A DNA stretch of 64,000 bases, from NCBI GenBank assembly GCA_910589415.1, contig OU342632.1, positions 33,927,637 through 33,991,636 of the forward strand, read 5' to 3'. The translations under genes and the position numbers were made by a program. The notes beneath the pieces were generated by a model. It saw only the letters and a program-made list of their open reading frames with translations, had not been told where the DNA came from and made no database searches. Positions 48,257-60,894 of this stretch are shown one piece after another (the stretch's first letter is position 1; each line of letters starts with the position of its first letter). The DNA is from Malachius bipustulatus. Taxonomy: Eukaryota > Arthropoda > Insecta > Coleoptera > Melyridae.

Positions 48257-51200
48257 ATGATGACCGATACGAACGTGGGGGGTTGCGAGCAAGTGTCCTC
48301 GCCGCAGCCGGCCGGGAGCTTGGGGGCCCGTCCCAACGGCAGCGATCACGACCCCCTTACCATGGCGCCGATCAAGAAGGAACACCAGGAGCCTTTCCAC
48401 GAGTGCTCGCCGTCGAACAGTAATCTCTACTCGCCCTCTACCACTGTACGTACTGTAAAAGGCGCATTCTAATGCGTGCGTGTAAAAAATTCACGTGTAA
48501 ATTTTCCAGATTGAACTAAGCGAAACGACCAACTTATACGACAGATCCAGATCGCCCGGAAGTCCGGATAGACAGTTTTGTTCGTCGACCACGCAGCCTC
48601 ACACGGATCCGGGTCCCGGTTGTAAAGTGGTAAGATTCCATTACATTTCCCCCAGATCCTAACTGGGGGCTCGAGTTTCCCTTTTTTTATTAATAATTTA
48701 GTGCAGAAAATCGCTTTTTTTTGCTTATAAGAGAAAAACTGATGGAGCAATGTAAATGGTCCAAATATATGAATTGTAGAGAATTAAAATACAAAGAAAC
48801 TGAGAGCTGAAACAACCCGATCTGTTCATTATTAAGGAAGAAAAAAAAGGATAGTGTTTTTTAAAAAATTCGTAACGTCGCCGTTTTTTGAGTTGTAGTG
48901 CAGGCTCATTGCGAGTTAGTCGATTTTGATAGATACTTCTGTATGAAAAACCCAGTTAGTTTTCGTGTAATTGCAATATTGCAATTAGAAGTTCTTCACA
49001 CCATATTTTGCAGTGAGTCTGGATGTTCTGGACGTCGTCCCATTCGAATTTATCAACTTGGAAAGTAGAAGTGTTCAGCAATAAAATGTCAATCTTTGTT
49101 TTCCATTTAAATGCTGAAAAATGGGTAAAAATTCGCGCAAACATGAGCCAAAACGGCCGAGGCGCGCGAGAGTGGTCATGGAGTAGGGTAGATGGTAGAT
49201 CAACAGATGCGAGGAGCGTTTAGCCGTTTTCGTTCATGTTTGAGCGCAATTTTTACTTATTTTTCAGCATTTTAATGGACTTTTTCCAGCTGAACACCTC
49301 TCCTTCCCAAATCTGTTTAATAAATTCGAATCGGATGATCTCCAGAGCACCCAGTCTCGCTGAAAAATATTATATGAAGACCTGATTGCAATTACGCGAC
49401 AACTAATCATCCAACAGCGTCTGGGTTTTGCACACAGGAAGGAAGTCTATCACTATTGGCTATCTCGCAAAGAGCCTGCTCTACAACTCAAAAAATGAAA
49501 GTGTCAGGGATTTTTGAAAAAACGCATTTTTCTTTCTTTTTCCCTTAATAATGAACCGATCCGGTTCTTTCGGCGCTCATTTTCTTCGCTTATTGGGGCC
49601 ATTCACATTGCTCTTTCTGTTTTTCTTTTATAAGCAAAAAAACAAAACAAAATCGATTTTTGCACTAAATGGTCAATAAAAGAAAAAGAAAATGGTAAAC
49701 TCGAGTAGAAAACTGTGATAGCACCGGCAGTATCCCGTTACTATTATTGTCAGAATCTGGTGATTTTAGAGCTCTGTTCCTTGGCCTATTTGCGATTTCC
49801 TTGAAAGACTATACCAGTGCCAGATGATACGAACAAATATTTATGAATTCAATGGTTTTTTCATTCAAATAATGATAGCCGCCTACATAATATTATTAAT
49901 TTATTCAGAGAATCCAACAGAGTCCTCTATTACCTACTACTGGGGATTCGATATTATAAATTTATGTCACTTACTGTTGTCTAGACTTCATTATTTAGCG
50001 CAAATCGAATTATCCAAACTCCAGTGTTATGTAATATATAAAGAGGACCAGTCAGTGCGCTTGAAACTTTATTTAAATATCTAATGTGGCAGTCATTGAG
50101 AAGCGATAATAATTGTCTTGTGAATTTATTTTTCTGTTATGGAGGAGGATGTTTACTGTACAATTATTATTGAATCGACCGGTATTTCTGCATGATATTA
50201 TAATTTACAAGAATTTGGGAGTAAGAGGCATAAAAAATAAATAAACTACATAACAGTAGACACATTACCAAAAATGAAGAATTAAGAAATTCAGTACATA
50301 TCACTAAAAAAAAATTAAGAAATGAGAATGAGAAAAAAACATTTGAACCCCTTAGTCACCCCCTTAAACTTCATAAGTCAAATTTGCTTTAAATTTGAAT
50401 TAGTCAGGTTCCTATCAATAATTAAAAACCATAAAGGACTTAATCTCCAGAGATCTGGTATGTTTTTCACATTAAAATCTTTCTTACCTACTACCCTAAT
50501 AGAAAACTAGTTATAACATGTTCGTTCTATGTTAAGAAAATATCTTTTTGGACCTTTTTATGAAGAACTAAATAGAAAACTCGTGCTTCAACATACTGAG
50601 GGTAGTCAAATTTATATACACACTTCAACAAACCATCAGTGAAATATTGAAATTTAACAAAAGGTCTGATTAATCAGAGATGACAAATTTAAATTTAATT
50701 CAATAAACCATGGAAGACAGTTATTTATACCGGGTCTCAGGTAGGGCTGTGCTTTTTTTAAGAAATTTTACTAACTTTCCAGTTTCCAGCAACAAAATCC
50801 CAAAATCCGTCACTCTTCGGGGGGGGGGGGGGGGGGGGGATCTGGCTTATCTAATCAGTTTTTGGTCTCATCTCCATGTGAAAAAAAAATAGTAACCCTT
50901 TACACATTTTTCTCTCCACTTCCCCTGAAAGTAAAACAAATAAAATAAACCCCGTTTCGATTTCTTTGATTTTGACATTGTCTGCTTCGGGCAGGACGTG
51001 AAGGACGAGGATATCCCCCGTCGTCTCTGTCTGGTGTGCGGGGACGTCGCTTCGGGCTTCCATTACGGGGTGGCGTCCTGCGAGGCCTGCAAGGCGTTTT
51101 TCAAGCGGACCATCCAGGGCAACATCGAGTACTCGTGTCCGGCGAACGGCGAGTGCGAGATCAACAAGCGGAGACGCAAGGCCTGCCAGGCGTGCCGTTT

Positions 51201-52719
51201 CCGGAAGTGTCTCTCCTCGGGCATGCTGAAGGAGGGCGTGCGTCTCGACCGGGTCAGGGGGGGAAGGCAGAAGTACCGCAGGAACCCGGACAGTCCGTAT
51301 CAGGTGCAGGTCGTCAGCGCCCACAGGCCCGTCATGCAGCTCGAAGGTGAGTGTGTGAGGCTGTCTTTTTGTTGGGGAAAAATAACCGTTTCTTCTGATT
51401 CAGACATCAAGATATTGGAAGCGTTGGCGTCGTGCGAGCCCGACCCCCTGGAAATCAACACGGTGATTAACGCCCTGGACACCGACTCCAAGCACCGCAC
51501 CCTTTCGATCCTGAGCGATCTGTACGACCGGGAACTGGTGGGGATCATCGGATGGGCGAAGCAGATTCCCGGATTCATGGATCTGTCGCTGAACGATCAG
51601 ATGCGGCTGCTGCAGAGCACCTGGGCCGAGATACTCACCTTGACGCTCGCCTACAGGAGCCTGCCGTTGCTTAGCTTGAAGAGGCTCAAGTTTGCCGTCG
51701 ATTTCACTCTAGATGAGAAACAGTCGAAGGATTGTGGCGCTTTGGACCTCTATCAGGCGGTGAGTTCTAATTTTTTGCTGTACAAATCCCGTAAATTGTT
51801 CCATAACAACCCAAACTGTACTGACGCTTTGCATTCTTACTGGGACTTGATCACTTAATTGTAACTTTCTTAACTTTATTTATCTTAATTATCTCTTCTA
51901 ATTATCTATTTTCAGTCTCCAATTACATTACAATAACCTCTAAATTAAAATAACCAAATAATTACTTCTTCTCCTTAAAATTACGGAAGTCTTCTGTCTT
52001 TTCTACAGCACTAAAACACACTAATTCTTCTCTAATTCGCTCCACAAAATTGTACTGCCTTCTTCTGATAGGACTCTAACTTACTTCTATAACATCCCAA
52101 ACTGTACTGATTATGCATTTTTACTGGAACATTACCATAAGTGAGAATAATAAAATAGCCGACACTTCATGTTAGCTGTCTAGAACAGCTGAAGAATGTC
52201 CCATATGAGCATATTCCAGAATCTGCTGAATATTCCAGAATAATTGAAACAAACAAGAAGAGATGTTCATAACCTCAGTTCAAAAATAAATCACCTCCAT
52301 TTTGAAGTTGATTTTTTCAATTGCAGTGTTGTCATATTTCCGAGAGGCTGGAATGTCTTTCATTACTCAAGGAGGAGTACTACTTGCTGAAAGCTCTAGT
52401 GCTGGCGAATTCGGATGCGAAATTCAACGAATACACTTCATTGAAAAAATTCAGGGACACGATACTAACAGCTTTATCAGATACAATAGCAATATTAAGG
52501 TGAGTGTATGTTTAAATAATTGAAACCTTCAGTTTTAACAAAAATATCAATTTCAGGCCTTCCAGTGTGTTGAGTCAAATTCAGCAGCTGCTCCTCTGCA
52601 TGCCGGCTCTGAGGCAAGCGGACCACGTGGTCCGTCGCTTCTGGCAGGACGTGCACGGCCGCGACCTGGTTCCGATGAACAAACTGTTCCTGGAGATGCT
52701 GGAGGCGTACTGTCGGTAA
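48257..52719 (+). CDS. ERR: Estrogen-related receptor (NR3B nuclear receptor), 450 aa
   Basis: Six exons: 48257-48445, 48510-48629, 50995-51346, 51404-51759, 52327-52499 and 52557-52719, all GT-AG with closing phases. The N-terminal region carries an I-K-K-E sumoylation-like site and Ser-Pro pairs. The C4 zinc-finger DNA-binding domain spans about residues 115-180, with zinc Cys 115/118/132/135 and 151/157/167/170. The P-box CEACKA is followed by the A-box-like [16 protein letters not shown] that defines ERRs. The ligand-binding domain starts near residue 221 with the signature [16 protein letters not shown], and ends in an AF-2 helix [14 protein letters not shown] binds extended half sites as a constitutive activator and controls glycolysis and energy metabolism in insects. 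The first exon has its own ATG; an upstream in-frame exon at 32546-32557 is possible. Intron 2 holds a foldback and a G21 run. Confidence 0.95.
48670..49705. mobile_element. Foldback element in ERR intron 2, CTCGAGTTT termini
   Basis: GGGCTCGAGTTTCCC at the left is mirrored by GTAAACTCGAG at the right. Mirrored words in the arms include TTTTTTGAGTTGTAG / CTACAACTCAAAAAA, GCTGAAAAATGGGTAAAAAT / ATTTTTACTTATTTTTCAGC and AAACATGAGC / GTTTGAGCGC. Arms are about 480 bp. No transposase frame. Confidence 0.7.
49706..50994. other. ERR intron 2 remainder with a 21-base G run
   Basis: 50819-50839 is an uninterrupted G homopolymer. No other feature is recognised. Confidence 0.6.
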
Positions 52720-54158
52720 CCATAGTCCCAGTCCCAGCGGGGGCCCGACGGCCGCTCGGTACGGATAAATGGTAACCCGACGGGACCTGAAAGCATTTGA
52801 TCTTGAAGGACGGGTATACGGAGGAGAGGGGGTTTCGTCGCATGGCGGTCGTAGTGTTGTAATCGACCGTTGCTCGACGAAACCGTCGTAGTTTCGCTCG
52901 CAGTTCTGGAGGTTTTAACGTTAGGCTTAGGAGGAACCGGTTGTTACGTATGTAAACACCATTTTTTAGGGTTAGCGGGATGTTAGTGTTTTAAGGCTGT
53001 CCCCGGGTCTGTTTATCTGTAACTGTTAGAAGCGCCAGCGCCAGTGCCATCACAGCCGATACAGTTTTGCTTCTAGGGCTCTCGAGACCTGCTCGAAAGG
53101 GAAATTACAATCGATTGTCCCTTCGATGATCGATTAGATTGTAATTTACAAATAATGATGAAATATATTTTTATTTTTAAAAAGCAATGAGGGTCTACTA
53201 TTTAAGATATTTCAGTCAGTATTATTACGATGGTTACTTCTCTTTCGAACAGTTGTTCTTAGGTTCTGGTAGTCGGTAATAATAATAATAATAATAATAA
53301 TAAATCATGGATAGTGCTAGTGCTAGTGCTAGTGGTAGTTTTTGAAAATATTTTGATGATACTGAAAAAATGAATGATCTCAACAAACATTACCGATTAT
53401 GATAAAATGAGAAGTGTGTACTATTTTAAGTTGCAAATATTTTCAAAAAACTGCTAGGTAACTTAACGGCACGTCAAACCAACCAGGGATGGAATGTTTT
53501 TAACAGTAACGGTCTAATAAAAAAAATCAAAAAACTTTGATGATACAGAATTAATAATTAAACTTGCTTGAATTGTTTAGCTCAGTTGTGCTGATCCCCC
53601 TTTCTATCATTGCAGGTGAGCTTCACTTTATTTTCTCATAGTTAACTTAAATTGAATGGCAAAATTATCCAATTCTGTCACAAGTCACTTTAGTTAAATA
53701 GGGAAATACAAAAATTCCATATGACCGCATTTACTAGATTCTAACATGGACAGAATTTACGCAAATGGAAGAAGAAGAAGCAGATGTTCCATAACCATAG
53801 TTATTTCCATAATCAGAGGCGGATTTACAAACGTGCCCGCCTATAGGCTTAATCAAATCGCCGCCTATGATAAAAATTTTCACAAAACAATGCTTGAAAA
53901 AATTTGCGAATCCCATTTTGCAGATTTCAAAAAGAATATGAATTCAAAGGCGCTTTGGGGGTTCTCACCCCCCCCCCCCCTCCCCTCCGACAAAGTGCGA
54001 CAGGCAAATTTTTTTTCAATATTCAAAGTCGCACAATTCGCTTGAAAATGTTTTTAGTCTTCGAAAATTTGCCGCAGTAGCCTATTTATTAGAAATCCGT
54101 CACTGTCCATAACTTCAGTTTTCATTATTTTTTTTATTGGAAAAAGAGGGAGCATCGG
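52720..54158. other. ERR 3' region and intergenic sequence
   Basis: 52720-53120 stays GC-richer and is probably the ERR 3' UTR. An (AAT)n microsatellite lies at about 53277-53303, and a C10 run at about 53971. No further gene is supported. Confidence 0.4.
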
Positions 54159-54697
54159 TCTTAACCGAGGGGTAAACCGCAGAAAAAATTTTGTACACTA
54201 ATTCCCAATATTCTTTCTAATTCCTCTAATTCCCCTAATTCCCTAGTAATTCCCCTAATTTCCTACTAATTCCCCTAATTCTCGCAGGCTATATTTTCCT
54301 ATACTAATTCATTAACTGCTGATCTTGAAACATTTTAGTGTATTTTTTTTTAAACTGTGTTAAATTTAAAAAATTGGGTGTTAGAAGGGTTACAGAAACG
54401 GGCTTGAATCTACCACCTCATACAGAATTCTGTAATATAATTTGGGATTTTCTAAGACCTACAATAGACAACAAATATAAATAAAACTAAGGATACGGAG
54501 GAAAATAAACTTTTTATTTTTATGAGTTTTATACAAAAATAACCTCGAAAATAACATAATTATTATGTCTCAAAAACCCATTATAAAATAAATTCAAAAT
54601 AAACACTATAACTTCTAACAAAGTCTAGAACCCATTCTAGAGTAATTCGAGGAGTAATTTCAAAGTAAAAACTGAAACAAACCAATTTCAAACAAAA

Positions 54698-56428
54698 TCA
54701 ATGTTTTTTGAAAGCCTTATATCCTCTCTTAATATTAACCAGGTCTGACCTTTTCAAGTCAAATGGTCCGCCACCTATCAAATTGATAGGTCCGTAGAAA
54801 ATAAACTCTTTATGTACCTTCTCAACGTCTTCTTTTCGGGGCCAAATAAAACTGTTCAGCTCTGCTTTTAGGAACTTTATTTTAAAGTGTTCGTTTCCGC
54901 AATCTTCTATTACCCTACCAATAAACCATGCTTGATCATAGAAAATCGTGTAATATTTTTCTAAGTGTATCCCTACTTTTCCTGTTTCGGGTAAATTTTG
55001 TGAGTGCGGAACCAGAATCTTCTCCGAACACTCTTCCTAATCATCAGATTCGGCGAATTCCATTACAACCTCATCCGAACTAGTTTCGGAGTCGGTGCTT
55101 TTACCACAAGCTTGATCCCTGGGTCGTTTCTGTTTTGAAGTTTTCATAATTAAAGCCGGCTGGGAAATGTTTGATTGTGCTTTCCTTGTACTGCCTATAA
55201 ATCTTTTCAAGCGGTCAGTACTTACTCTACCGTTGGACTGATCTAAAAGCCAGCAGTACGATGACTTCTTTATAACTGAAGTTTTTTTACCGACAACCAG
55301 TTTTATGAACGGTGAATTTTCAGATACACATTGAATTTTTTCCAAAAAGTCTTTTAAGTTTACGCAGTTTGTTTCCCGAGTTGTTTCCAAATTATTAAAT
55401 TCACTGTCTTCGTTCGAGATATCAGTAGAAATTAAGTCCATTAATATATCATCCTCATTACTAATATTAATTGTTTCCGCAATATTTTGGTCTCGATTTT
55501 GGTCAATTTCATTGTCTTCATGATCCTCTTCAACTTCAATTTCCTCTTCGCTGTTATTTGTCATTTCGATATTTTGTGTTCGTCTTTTTAACGGAATCTG
55601 CATATACAGTAGAGTCCCGTTCATTCGAGCTAAACGGGACCGGACGGTGCTCGGATTTGCGGGAAACTCGGATCTCACTGACGAAAAAATAATCCGTCTA
55701 ATCCGACCGTCGCTGAACTTTGTTCCGCTTAAATCGAGCCCACGACATATGTAATTACATATGTACTTTAACAGGGAATGCGATAGCTCGAATAAAGCGG
55801 AACTTAGCATAATATTGCTCGGTTAATACGGATCGTGTAAATTCTATTTTTAGCTCGGATCACACGGAAGCTCGGAACACCGGGACTCGGATTAGCGAGA
55901 CTCCACTGTATTTCCAGTCATTTTCTTTAGCATGGATTCCAAGTTGTTTCATGTCCTCTATCACATTTTGAAGCGCTTCTTCCACTATGGCTTTTATATC
56001 CAAATAGCTAATTTCTTCTTCACTTGGGATTTTTTTCTTTTTTTTAGCTTTTCTTTCAATCTTTTGTCCTCCCTTGGGAATTTAAAAGTCCCTCTGAGAT
56101 CATTGATGGTATCATTTGTTGTCTTAATTCGCTCAACTCGGTTAAGCATGTCTTTTATGCTAAAATTTATTACTGTAGCAGCTCGAAATAAGGACTCACA
56201 TGCTTGGCTGCTAAAAATTTCGAGACTAAACATCTCTGGTTTTAACACACCGTTTTTGAGCTTTAGTATCAGTTTAATCAAGGCGTGGGCATTCATCTCA
56301 ATGCAAAGATAACAGTTACTAGTCAAAAAATTTTCTGTTTTTTTATGCTCTTCTTTTCCCTTAATCCAGGCTCTCCAGATTCTATTGAAAAATACAACAT
56401 ACCAGATGTGATGTAGTCTAATACGCAA
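54698..56428 (-). pseudogene. Broken transposon-encoded gene
   Basis: Three minus-strand pieces follow one another. 56428-55994 contains SQACESLFRAATVINFSIKD. 55590-55037 is acidic and then contains SSYCWLLDQSNGRVSTDRLK. 55036-54698 contains YYTIFYDQAWFIGRV and EFIFYGPINLIGGGPFDL and ends at a TGA. The pieces are separated by a frameshift near 55995, by the MITE at 55607-55908, and by a single in-frame TAG at 55037-55039. The order and motifs resemble a multi-copy gene family found in many arthropod genomes and annotated only as uncharacterized; that resemblance is from memory. No catalytic DDE triad was identified. Confidence 0.7.
55607..55908. mobile_element. 302-bp pogo/Tigger-like MITE
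   Basis: The left end CAGTAGAGTCCCGTTCATTC and the reverse complement of the right end, CAGTGGAGTCTCGCTAATCC, match the CAGT(A/G)GAGTC(T/C)CG(C/T) terminus typical of pogo/Tigger elements. TA flanks both sides. It is non-coding and interrupts the transposon gene. Confidence 0.85.
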
Positions 56429-56861
56429 CTAACGGGTGAAGTAACTACAACGCATTTTTAGCAAACCAAAATGACACACCTCTAACACAGAATAGACTAA
56501 TTAAGTCTATTCTGTGCCTCTAAGCCCCAAGAATGTAAAAACAAGTGAAAACGCGCAGGTACTAGGAGATAAGGAAGGGAACACAGGAAAATGAAGAGTA
56601 GGCGGCAGACGGGTGCACTTCTATGTAACACCACGTTGTGCAACGTTACGCAATATATCACTTTCTCACGCTGATTCCCTCCTTGTTTCTTCTAATTCCC
56701 TTCTTGGTATTTCTAATTCCTCACTAATTTTACAAGTAATTCCCAATAATTCCTCTAATTCCCCTAATTCCCCACTAATTCCCCTAATTCCCCACTAATT
56801 CCCTACTAATTCCTGAAGTGTGTACACTAAAATTCCCCTGCGGTTTACCCCTCGGTCTTAA

Positions 56862-58240
56862 CTATGGATGTAAGACAAAATCTCCCCACTTCAGTAAATA
56901 TTATCGGCTGCGAGAACTTGCTCATATACCCAGCCTCAAGTATGCCAATTATTAAATAGTAGAATAGACGACTGTTGCTCTCAAACATGAAAAGTCTTAT
57001 CTTTTGTGCTATTTTTTCCCTATTAACTACCCATAAGGTCTCACAGAATAAGGTAAAAGTACAGTTCAATCAGGGGATGAGTAGAGTGACCATATTTTTC
57101 AAATTGAAATCCGGGACACCAAATCCTTACATGACCGAAATTTAACAAAAGGGGGTCCCTGGGGGCCTAGACAAATTTGTGCTGGATAAAATTAGCTAAA
57201 TGCCATAAACTCTAGAGAAGAGAGAATTCTGTCTCCTCGCGTTATAGAAAAAAGTGACCAAGGCCGAAAGTCTTGTGGAAAAGAAAAAAACTTGTGGAGA
57301 AGGGTAAGGACGTTTTGAAAAAAAAATTAATTTCATCCCTGGTATCTTTATTATTGTAAATTGTAAAATGGTATAACAGGTACCTAAGTTAAACGTTTAT
57401 TAATAATATATTTATATTATACAAGATGAATCAATAAAATAAAATAAACAGGTGTGAAGGTAATTTTTATTACTTACTACTGTAGAGTTAGAGTACCAGT
57501 ACCAGTGATAGAGCGAATAGATTCCTTTATACAGAGTTGATTTTAATAATAATAATAATAATAGTAATAATAACAGTAATAATAAGGATAATGAGATATT
57601 ATTGTAAATATTGTTTTTACCATAAAGAAGTAACATTCATTCATTAAGTTATATCGATTTGTTGAAGCTCCTCCTCCTCGGTGGTGTGATCGCTTTATAT
57701 TTTAAAATAGATTATGTTTGCGTTGTGTATTTTATTAAATGTTTCCCCATTTATACCTCACTGTAGTAAACGTAATTTATAATTTCTCTCAGTAATTATT
57801 ATTATTATATTTGTATTTAGTAAGTGTTGATGATACCAATTAGCTTTAGGAGATCATTATGAAAATTGTGATTATACTGCGGGAGTCCCAAGAACGTGTG
57901 ATTTATTAAAAGAGTCCCCCAGAATTTATTTTATTATATAACAAAATAGGTAATTTTTTAAAAGAGCAATTAAGGGTCACAATCTTTCAATTTGTGTACT
58001 TAGAGTGGATCAGTCGACTGTGTCTCGATTTGTTGTAAACTTTTTATGATGAATCATTATCAACATGATGTATAATTTTATTGTTTTAATTAATAAAATT
58101 ATGTTGAATATATGCAGTTTTTTTTATTTATCTGAATTATTGAAGAGACTGCAAGTGATGTTCAAACTTACAGAATGAACGACTTCATAAAAGAAGACGT
58201 AAGGGTTCTCTAACAAGGGTTAAGAAAGAACTGGAGTTGC
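56862..58240. other. Intergenic with (TAA)n microsatellite
   Basis: 57546-57585 is an imperfect TAA repeat. No gene is supported. Confidence 0.4.
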
Positions 58241-58329
58241 AGGCTGATACTTCTTACTGCTCTGTCAGTTTCTTTTTTTTCAGTTTTGAATCTAGAGAAG
58301 CAAAATTTATTTAATTCAGAAAGGAATGA

Positions 58330-60500
58330 GTAAACCTAATAGGGAAGGAGGGCACCTTCAGCTTTTTTTCTAAGTTGATTTTTGGTGGTCTTCCAGTCAT
58401 AAAGAACTTTGGGGTGTCTAAAAAAAAAAATGTTCTGATCAGTGATTTTTCTTGTTACCATTTATTGGTCCGATCAAAAGTTTCAAGAAACCTTTTTGTG
58501 TGTGGAAAAACAAGGAATTTTTGACAGTTTTTGAGCCTCTTATCATCGGCATTTTTGCATTTCTATTTCATGTGTCGAATTTTAGCTTCTTACAAGAAGT
58601 GTTGGGCTACTTTTATTTGGGAACTTCTTGTGGTGTCTAAAAACACGACATTTTTTTATTTTGATGATTTTAGCCACTTTTTTCTTATGCCTAATTTTTG
58701 GAGGTCTATCGTGGGTCTTGGAGTACTTTTGGGATAAAAACATTTGTTTGTTTTAAATTTTTGAGGTTCTTTTTCGTAGTTTCAATTGCATTTTTCAAAG
58801 AGTATAAATATTTCAGGTGTCTAAAAATTTCGTTTGTTTTAAAGGATTCAAGACCTTATTTTAGTAATTTCATATGTGCCAAACAATGAAAGTCCAGAAC
58901 TAAAAGAAAACAATCGGGGTATCGAAAAATTAAAGATTTTTGGGTGCTTTTGAAATACTTTTACTTGATTTTCAATAATTTTTCATGTTCCCAAAATTTG
59001 GTCATCTAAGATCTTGAAATGCTTTCGAGGTATCTAAAAATTAGGGGTATTCTTGTGTTTATGATTTTTTCTGATTTATCTAGCTTGTGTCAAATGACCT
59101 CCTTTTAAGAATTAAAATGACATTCGAAGTCCAAAAAGGATTCTTAGCCTTCTTTAGGGTTTTTTGGTGGCTTAAAGTACACTTGGGGTGCCTAAAAATT
59201 TTGGTTATTCAATCATTTTCATGTTCATATCATTGAGAAGTTAAACCGGAAGGGTCCAGAAGTTAGAACTGAATGCCTTAAAAAATTGATGATTTAAAGT
59301 TTTTGAGGCTCTTTTTTCTTGGTTTTTACATTTCGTTTTCATGTGCTCAATAATTAAAAGTTAGGGATGTATTAGTGATTATTAACGATTTTACTATGCT
59401 AGTTCAGAAGTAAACTTAACCATTTTGGCGTGTCCAGAAACAATAAGAAATGTTTTTAAAGGCTTTTTTTGTCAATTTTTGCAAAGTTCAATGATTTTTC
59501 ATATCCACAAGGTTATTTTGAAGTTAATCCAGAAGAGACAGAAAGTACAAAGCCTTTTTGAGACGTCTAAACATCGGATAATTTTAAGTTTTAAAGTTTA
59601 AACCCCATTGTTTATGGCTCAAAATTCCTGTAAAGTTACTTTTGAGGTCTCCATAAATTAGGGGTAGGTACCTATATTAAGAAATTTTAGACCTTGTTTT
59701 TGTGATTTTGTGTTCCAAACAATGACCTACACTTACCTGGTCCAAAACTGAAATAAAGCTGTTGTGGGGGGCGTCTAAAATGTTCATTCCACCTTCCCAA
59801 ATTCAACAACTACCTACTTTGTCACCTTCCCAAATTTTTGTGATCTATTGATCTTGGAAGTAGATACCTCCTTTTTATGGTGGTTAAAAATTAGGGGTAT
59901 TGTTATTTTTTACTGATTTTTTATTGTTACATATAAAAGCCAAAAAAGCCTTTATGGGGTGTTTAGAAAACTGGGGGATTTGGTAAGGTAAGGTTTTTGG
60001 GTTCTTCTTCTGAACTTAATTTTCCCTAATTTTTCATGTTTCCAGTTTTTGTTGACCTCTTTAGGTGTCTAAAAATTTGGTCTTGTTTTGGTGTTTTTGC
60101 ATGTGGCAAATGACCTGGTCTAGAATTAAAAAGCCATTTTGGGTGTCCAAAAATTCGGCGTATCCTTGTGATTGGTGGCTGTTTTTTGAATGTGCAAACC
60201 AATAGTCAGGTCCAGAACTAAAAAACCATCTTGGGATGTCTAAAAACGAGGGATTTGGAAAGGTTTTGGTGCTTTTGAGATAATTTCACTTGATTTTAAA
60301 CAATTTCTTAATGTCCCCATTGTTGATGGTCTACAGACCTCAAAGTACTTTTGGGATGTATATATTGGGGACTCTTTGTTTTGTTTGGTTACATCCATTT
60401 GGTGACTTGAAGTACTTTTCGGGTCTTTAAAATTCGGCTTTTGTTAAAGCCCTTTTTAGTAGTTTTTCAATGATTTTTGCATGAGCCAAACGCCCCCAGA
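58330..60500. repeat. Degenerate low-complexity tandem array
   Basis: The phrase (G)GGGTGTCTAAAAA, or close variants, recurs about 15 times. It is usually followed by a T-rich run with TTGGTGATTTT or TTTTGAGGTTCTTTT, and by CATGT(G/T)CC(A)AA near the next unit. Spacing is irregular at about 90-200 bp. The array is old and heavily mutated. Confidence 0.6.
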
Positions 60501-60868
60501 AGTAACATTTTGCATACATGGTAAGCAGTTAGGATCGATTCCTAGCTGAGATCTCTGCTTGATTCCTGGCTGGAGGTGGAGATTTTGTAAAAGGAATTCG
60601 AACTCCAGGTCGTGAATTTTTTTTTCTGAAATCTGTTGTAGTCTTTAAAAAAAAAATTCTAACAGTTTCACTTCTCTTACTCTCCCTACATTTTTGCTAA
60701 TTTCATTAACAGTGTGCTTATTATAACGGCCTGTTAACAGGCGCAGATTTGTGACCTTTTGTCAATTATTATTGAAGATTATTAGTACCAGATTGAAAAA
60801 TTACTATTGCACGAAAATCAGTCAAAGAATAAACGAAACAATGTTACCAATCGGGAATAAGGAAAAAA

Positions 60869-60874
60869 TTTATT
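60869..60874 (-). terminator. Poly(A) signal AATAAA of the Cys-rich gene
   Basis: AATAAA on the minus strand, about 21 bases beyond the stop codon at 60897-60895. Confidence 0.55.
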
Positions 60875-60894
60875 GAGAAAAACACCAAGAAACA

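Larger units (their letters stand above)
54165..56855 (-). mobile_element. Dead, apparently unclassified DNA transposon with TCTTAA duplications
   Basis: The left end CCGAGGGGTAAACCGCAG and its exact complement CTGCGGTTTACCCCTCGG at the right form an 18-bp TIR; AATTTT and GTACAC follow inward. TCTTAA lies immediately outside both ends (54159-54164 and 56856-56861), a 6-bp target duplication. Subterminal CTAATTCCCC repeats occur at both ends (54200-54285 and 56690-56815) in direct orientation. The minus strand carries the remains of one gene (see 54698-56428). The superfamily cannot be fixed from sequence; the duplication length argues against hAT (8 bp) and piggyBac (TTAA). Confidence 0.85.

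Noticed and set aside
50851..51324. 157-codon minus-strand frame over the ERR DNA-binding exon
   Set aside because: Antisense shadow of a GC-rich conserved exon; the plus strand gives a perfect nuclear-receptor zinc-finger domain.
57412..57636. Poly-Leu open frame
   Set aside because: Direct translation of a TAA/TTA microsatellite.
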